Shown here: positions 58,301 through 64,000 of the stretch, in pieces | Position numbering within the stretch: position 1 is the stretch's first letter | Layout: the number at the start of each line of letters is the position of its first letter | Program-made: the position numbers and the translations under genes | From: Ignelater luminosus | Lineage: Eukaryota; Arthropoda; Insecta; Coleoptera; Elateridae | Length of the DNA stretch: 64,000 bases | Direction of reading: 5' to 3' | NCBI GenBank assembly: GCA_011009095.1 | Contig: VTPC01002468.1 | Span: 62,001 to 126,000, forward strand | The notes under the pieces: generated by a model | What the model was told of the DNA's origin: nothing | Database searches by the model: none | The model's input: the letters and a program-made list of their open reading frames with translations, nothing else

Positions 58301-59162
58301 TGTTACAATTGTGTTAATTAAACAAATACACCTACTTTAGTTTTGTAAAAAAGCAGTCTAATTGGAATTTAAATTAATTAAGATTATTGTTGAGGTTACG
58401 TCTACAACTTTATTTGTTTACCTTCTACGACCCCAGATCATGCACCGTTTCGTTCTTTTATTCCGCTAAACTCTGTTCACTCCATGTATCACGTGATCAT
58501 TCGCGCCGCTCGCAACGCTCGAACTCCGTAACAGAAAACCGAACGCAACATAAATTACCCGTAGTATGGGTTGCGGTGCACTCGTAGCATGAGTGGAGTG
58601 GGCGTGCTTGCCGTGATTGCCTTTGTACCAGCAGTAGCGGCGAAGCTGACGGAGAATTGGCGTCGAGATTGACGACGAAGCCGACCGGCAGATCCCTCCA
58701 ACTAACTAAACATTTTTCAGACTAGCATGAAAGATTTTTTTAGAAATAAAGGAAAAGATAAAAGGTAAAATAGCTGAAGTCATATCATCAATAATAGAAA
58801 TAGAACTGTCTTTATTTTTATTGCATTCTATTACAAATGAATTAAATTTAAAGACATTATCCAGCTGTAATAGAAAGAAGATATTCCTCCCGAACTGTTT
58901 TTTCGAACCCTGTTGCTTTACCTAGCTTTTAGAAAGTTGTAGTGGTGGCTGGTGACTTAACTTTCTCTGTAATTTAAATTCCAATAACTTCAAACTTATG
59001 AACTGACGTTTAAACTTGTCAAATTCGACGTGGAACAACAGCGCCTTTGTCGGAGAAAAAAATCGTCATTAAGTTTAATTTACGATCATTATTTGTTCAA
59101 GTGTCGGTACTTTGTCAAGCATCGACTGGCTTTGTCCTCTGTCAAGGTTATTAAATAATAAT
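55325..59162. other. Gene-poor stretch after Cdc40
   Basis: No supportable coding exon. It holds a GC-richer block at 57117-57560 and CpG-richer DNA at 57880-58000 and 58480-58700. The latter includes TCACGTGA at 58489 and could contain an upstream untranslated exon of the TMEM181 gene, but I cannot show that. Confidence 0.4.
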
Positions 59163-59355
59163 ATAGTGTTGTGAAAGGTAGGGCATCCTATTATCAACTA
59201 TATAATTGATTTCTATTTTGAATGTGATTTTGAACACATTTTGAAGGTGCGTATTTTTCGGTATTAGACGCCACTTGCGATCTAACCTAACTCATTGGGG
59301 CAGCGTATAGGAAAACCCACCTTTCAAAGCATAGTATTATTTACGAACTTTGGTC
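59163..59355. repeat. MITE copy related to 12641-12880
   Basis: GTGTTGTGAAAGGTAGG at the left and CCTTTCAAAGCATAGTATTA at the right are inverted. It shares TTGAATGTGATTTT and AGGTGCGTATTTTT with the copy at 12641-12880. Confidence 0.65.
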
Positions 59356-60238
59356 CTCTGTATTTTTGTCACTCCATCTCTCTTCTTCACCTGTAGGTAT
59401 GTTACCAGTCATAATACGAAACTTGTCAAGTTGATATAGGTACACAGCCTATTGCATAAATAATGTCGCAACTCATTTTTTAAAAATAAAACAATTAACC
59501 AAAGGGTGGTCAAACAATTATTTTAATTTTTCTAATAGAAAATAGCTGGCAAAATATACAGGCTGTTCCACTTAAAGCCAAATTCTTTCATAAGTCCGTT
59601 ATTTACAAAGCTAAAATAAAAGTTCGAAAGGTATTGTTTTCGGCACTAGAATCTTTAACAACCAACTTTATTTTTTCATATATAGATTGTTGTATTCCCG
59701 CGTGATACAATGTCACTTGTTTATCTTAAATGCAGTGTTATTGATATTTTTACATTTCAATTCTCCCATCGAATTTACTTTTCTAGGGTTTGCCATATCC
59801 ACGATTTATCTTTTAAACATTTCTAAAAACTCAGAGATTTTTAATTTTCTGGGTTTTTCATTACAAGGCTGTCGTTCACAGACTGTTTAAGCTAGAGCAC
59901 TTGTTTTTTGCGCGTGTCATCATAACAACTGGCTATTAGAATGTACCAATAAAATATCATTCAATATCTTCATAAGGCAGTTAAAAACGCTTAACAAACA
60001 CTGATAATAATAATAACTACAGTAAATGTGTTGATCTGTTCCGACAGTGGAGCAATGGAGAGTTAAAGATGTACATCCTGAAGTAGAATAGTTATAAACT
60101 TTAATGAAAATCTGTCATTGTTTTGACTAGTTACTTATTTACTTGTTGAAAGAAAAAATAAACTGACATCAAAAAGCATATTAATACATTTTTACTAGCC
60201 ACTATTTCCAGTTTCATGTCCCATTTGCAGTCTTAAAT

Positions 60239-61042
60239 CAGTGGCGCAAATAGTGGATGCAAAAGCCCGCAGTGCGGGGGGACCCCGAAGGATTTGGGGG
60301 CCCCACAGTTGTTTACAGATATGAAATAAAAATAGGCATATAAATAGAAAAGTCTGGGTAAGCGAAATTTTTACTGCGTAAGTAAAATAAACTACTTTTC
60401 ACTTTCAACTAAAATCTCTATTATGTTGTCAGGTAGTCAGTTTATTGTAATTTGTCGGAAGGTATATATCCATTGTACAGTTCGTTGGTATTTTCGTTTT
60501 TTGCAGATTGTCGATATCTTAGAAAAAACCATCATTCTTGTAAAAGGTCAATAATATCCGTTCCATATCTGTCCAACTTGTACTTTCCTTCTACCCTTAA
60601 AACATAAATTACTTGATGGTGTTAATTGTAGTATATAAACAGATTTAAAATTTCTTGCTACAGTTATAATTCAGAACCCACCGATTAAGAACCAAGTGAA
60701 ATAGTCAAAGTGTAATTATTAAGTTCGGTCAAACACGTCTAAATTTTATTAAAAAAAGAATAAGTTAGATGTAAAAAAAGTTATTGAAAATTTTGCCAAC
60801 AGGAAAGCTTATAACACATGAATGTCCTATGTACATTTCTAATCAGATTACCTTGTAAATAAATAATCAACTAAAAACCAAAGCCTAATTTGTAATTTGT
60901 CTGTTGAATAAGTACTTACTACCACATATTTAAAAATACAATGTGGTATAAAGTGATGTTTAAATATTATGTACATCATTAAATACTAAGGGGCCTCAAA
61001 GTTATGTTTGCGGGGGGCATTAAGATTATATTTACGTCACTG
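60239..61042. mobile_element. Non-autonomous hAT-like element with 8-bp TSD
   Basis: Starts CAGTGGCGCAAAT and ends TTACGTCACTG. The flanks are TCTTAAAT (60231-60238) and TCTTAAAA (61043-61050), a 7/8 match to an 8-bp duplication. The subterminal regions are G/C-rich (GGGGGGACCCC, GCGGGGGGC). 804 bp, no transposase. Confidence 0.75.
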
Positions 61043-63042
61043 TCTTAAAATGTGATAAAAATAATATTAAATTGAACAGTAACATAATTTAAAAGCGATT
61101 AAGTAAATAATGTTTGTTATGCAAATAATCTTTTGAAAGTCCAACAAAACCTTTGTGTAACATTAAAGCGATTTTCTAGAGTTTTTCGAAGGCCAAGTAA
61201 TCTAAACAGAATTAAGTAAAATATTTAGTTATTGATATCCCTCTTCCTATCATCAAACTGCAAGCAATAATCGGTACTAGAATGTCTTTTAACTTGGGCT
61301 CTTGATTATAATATGGAAAATTTGCTTTATGAATTTCTTGCTAATTTAAATATTTCTTTAAGTTGACTTTCTCGATTTTTACAACGAGCAGTAGTGAGTT
61401 AATAATAATCCGTTGCACAATCTTACTTCAAAAAAAGGTAACATTATTCATCGGAAGTTCTTTTGATACATTCTCACTTCTAAAGAACTTACCAAAGGCA
61501 TCGAATATTGCTGTGATGTGCAATATAGTCCAATCTTTACCCTTTTATAATGACGTCATTTTCCGGTAACTTTACGTATGGTTTAGATTAAGTTAGAAAC
61601 AAACTTGACAACCCTGAAAGTAACTATAAAATACGTAAAAACACTGCTGTCTCAATGTTTAAGTTGTCATTTAATAAATTCATAAACGCGGTGCCTTTTT
61701 TGTTTTGTTTTCTATTTCTTTTGTTTGGACAAAGACAAAACAAGAAAGAAAATTGTGACGTGATTCCAAAAGGGTAAACATTCAACTATACATAAGGTGG
61801 TTCCGTAAGGATATAATTCAACGTTATGACCAAGGGTTTTTATCTCCCTGTGGCATCGCTATATACAGGCTATTGTTAATGGATTTGCCTAAAACGAAGA
61901 GCACATTTACTATCTTCTAAAATTCTCAACGCCACTCAGGTTAAACAGTTGTGATTTCTTTTCAACAGTTCCTTCGAATTCTCAGTTCTTCATTATCTTT
62001 TCTAATTTTGGATATTGTACATACATAAAATGTAGAGGTTCCAGATTTGAACAACGAATGAGTCCGATGAAAGGAGCTTCTCAAGAAACATGAATCAGGA
62101 ATACTACATAGACAGCAGTTGTACTATTTTTGCCAAAGAGCATTTGGGTAATTTGTTTTTTTTTGAAAAATGTATGACAACGCAGTGCAAAAAATCGCAT
62201 ATCTCCATCTGCAATGTAATAAGTCTTAAAAGTGCAAATTACAAAAAAATATTATTAAAATAAAAACTATAAGAATTTTCATAAACAAAAAAGGAATGAA
62301 AACAGGGCACTGATAATTATGAAAGCATTTTCAACTCAAGGTATCAGTATTAGCAAACTGTTTTATGATTTCGACAAAATCATCTTTTCTATATTTTTTA
62401 TGTTGATAAACAACAGAAAGCGCTTTCTTTAAAAGTTTTTCATTAATTCGGTATACAACAAAATAATGGAACGCATTTTATTGCGCTCACTGCTGTTTTT
62501 CCGTAAAGGGCAACTAAAAGACGGAATTGGACGTCGTGACGCGCAGATCAATACGCCAATTCGTACTATCATGAGATCGTCCTTATTTTCTGTTAGTATT
62601 TTCACTAAACTGAATCGTATCGTATCGATATAGTTTTAGTATAGGTTTTTATCATCCATCGATCGTATTTACATTAGAAAGCAATTAAATAGGTATTTTT
62701 ATGTCTGTGTAATCATTTTCTAAATGTCCTAGTTATGCTTTTCAGTTTAAAGCTGCTTGAGAAAGTTATTTTATTATCAGCTGTTAAGGCTAATTTAATT
62801 TTAAAATTTATGCTGATAGTGCTTTAAAACTATTGTACTTTATTTATAAGTTTCTTTATATGGAGTTGTACTGGCCATTAGTTCTTTTATGTTGTCTATA
62901 ACCTAATTAAAAGTTGAATTTGATTTTTAGCAGTATTTCTACTTTTGCTTAATATGATTTAAAAATAAAACACAGTACAGTGCCTATAATTCTAATATTA
63001 ATCACGTCTGATCAAACTGTAGACAATTGGTATTTGTTCTAG
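61043..63042. other. Gene-free stretch before TMEM181
   Basis: AT-rich; no exon, element end or RNA gene that I can support. Confidence 0.4.
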
Positions 63043-63062
63043 ATAAGCGGTAATTCGAAAAC

Positions 63063-63645
63063 ATGACTAAATTAGATGGTGTTGGTTTAGGATATTCATA
63101 TCATTTACCTACAGCTGGATGGAGCTTAAGAATAAGAAATAGTTTATCACAATTTAGCGATCTTTTTAGCGAATTTAATAAATACATTGCCCCTGCTTAT
63201 CATCATGATAGATGTGAACGGTAACTCTGTTTCTCTTCTTTCTGAAATGTATCTAAATAATGTTTTTATTTCAGTTCTGTTCAAATGCGTTTGTATTCTA
63301 TGCATAAAAGAGAATTTGTTATGATTTTTATTGCATTCTTTGGATGTTTTGGACTAGCAATGTTTATAGGATTAGCTGGTAAGATAATTCTTACAATACA
63401 GTAAACACAGAATTAAAAAGTTAAAATTGTTTCAATAGAGGCTGCTTTATAATAAAAATTATTTGTTTAAGGTCCTCCCATTACAAGTACAACAGAAGTA
63501 GATGGAAAATCTCTATTGCCAAAAGATAATCATTCCAATCCTGCAGATATAGCAACAGGTCCTTTCATAATGCGTACACCCGCAATGAGTACTTACAGTC
63601 AGCAATTATGGGTTATTGCAAAATTAACAACTGATAATAATGATG
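63063..63645 (+). CDS. TMEM181: TMEM181 homologue, first three coding exons (runs off window)
   Basis: Coding parts 63063-63220, 63275-63378 and 63472-63645 join in phases 2 and 1, and the last donor (GTAAAC, 63646) leads out of the window. Exon 1 is preceded by a plausible acceptor (TTGTTCTAG, 63042). The protein begins MTKLDGVGLGYSYHLPTAGW. Residues 57-65 (MRLYSMHKR) and a hydrophobic segment at about 67-88 (EFVMIFIAFFGCFGLAMFIG) are followed by GPPITSTTEVDG and STYSQQLWVIAKL. Human TMEM181 has the same order (MRLY...KR.FV, GP, LSTYNQQLW). TMEM181 is a multipass membrane protein of the GOST/Wntless-like group; only its first membrane segment and the start of the lumenal domain are here. The next exon is not identifiable before 64000. 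Confidence 0.88.
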
Positions 63646-64000
63646 GTAAACACAGATATTTTTTTCATATATTGAATTAGAGAAGAATACGGATTAAAAT
63701 AGGTTATGTATAAAACTTTAGAAGGCACTATCAATTGGGTATTCAAATGGGTATAGAACAAAGGCGATGTAAGCTTTTTAAGCGCTCCAGGAACATGAAA
63801 ACTCAGCAAGGTGAAACTAAAAAATTAAATTTGAAGATAGTTACGCAACTTCTATTAAATCTGATTGTGAGACGTTTTAGCAAATGTCTATCAAGTTTTC
63901 CAAAGAGGCAAATTAAAGCTGGCATGCAATGATGATGTTTCTAGATTCTAGTAAATTATGTTCATATTATTGTGGTTTGCTGGAATGCTACCAAAAATGT

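Noticed and set aside
63735-63932. 65-codon frame as the next TMEM181 exon
   Set aside because: No acceptor in the needed phase and no similarity to the expected TMEM181 sequence; probably intron.

Overview
The window is nuclear DNA from an arthropod, almost certainly an insect. It is AT-rich, its genes have GT-AG introns, most of the intergenic and intronic DNA is transposon debris (mariner, DD41D/rosa-like, hAT-like, THAP-bearing and long-TIR MITEs), and the genes are metazoan single-copy genes. The sequence alone does not fix the order of insect.

Layout. Positions 1-5000 hold no host gene, only a DD41D transposase fragment, a hAT-like element with a perfect 8-bp target-site duplication (TSD) and a MITE. 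Positions 5057-37494 are dominated by one large plus-strand gene, Adar, the RNA-editing adenosine deaminase. Its proximal start exon is at 13759 and its stop at 37494. It has two dsRNA-binding domains and a complete deaminase domain with all zinc ligands (predicted 612 aa). A further exon at 5057-5446 encodes a third, Adar-like dsRBD. It ends in the same splice phase as the proximal first exon, so it could be an alternative distal first exon giving a three-dsRBD isoform of about 712 aa. Between the two start exons lies a stack of transposons nested several layers deep (6319-11108), followed by a second THAP-bearing element. The Adar introns are rich in inverted repeats, including a nearly perfect ~210-nt hairpin that begins about 120 nt after the penultimate exon. 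This matters because the gene product acts on dsRNA.

Positions 37500-47250 hold no gene I can support, only MITEs and AT-rich sequence. From 47250 a compact gene cluster follows: a two-exon ZAD-like/C2H2 zinc-finger gene (+), BABAM1/MERIT40 (-, convergent with it), a deleted mariner, and Cdc40/Prp17 (+, eight exons with introns of 55-67 nt). After about 7.7 kb without a supported gene, including a hAT-like element at 60239-61042, the first three coding exons of a TMEM181 homologue begin at 63063 and the gene runs off the window end.

Functionally the genes are unrelated housekeeping or regulatory genes: RNA editing, transcription, DNA-damage/ubiquitin signalling, pre-mRNA splicing and a membrane protein. 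There is no operon-like logic. The parts most worth following up are the extra dsRBD exon and the dsRNA-forming structures inside Adar.
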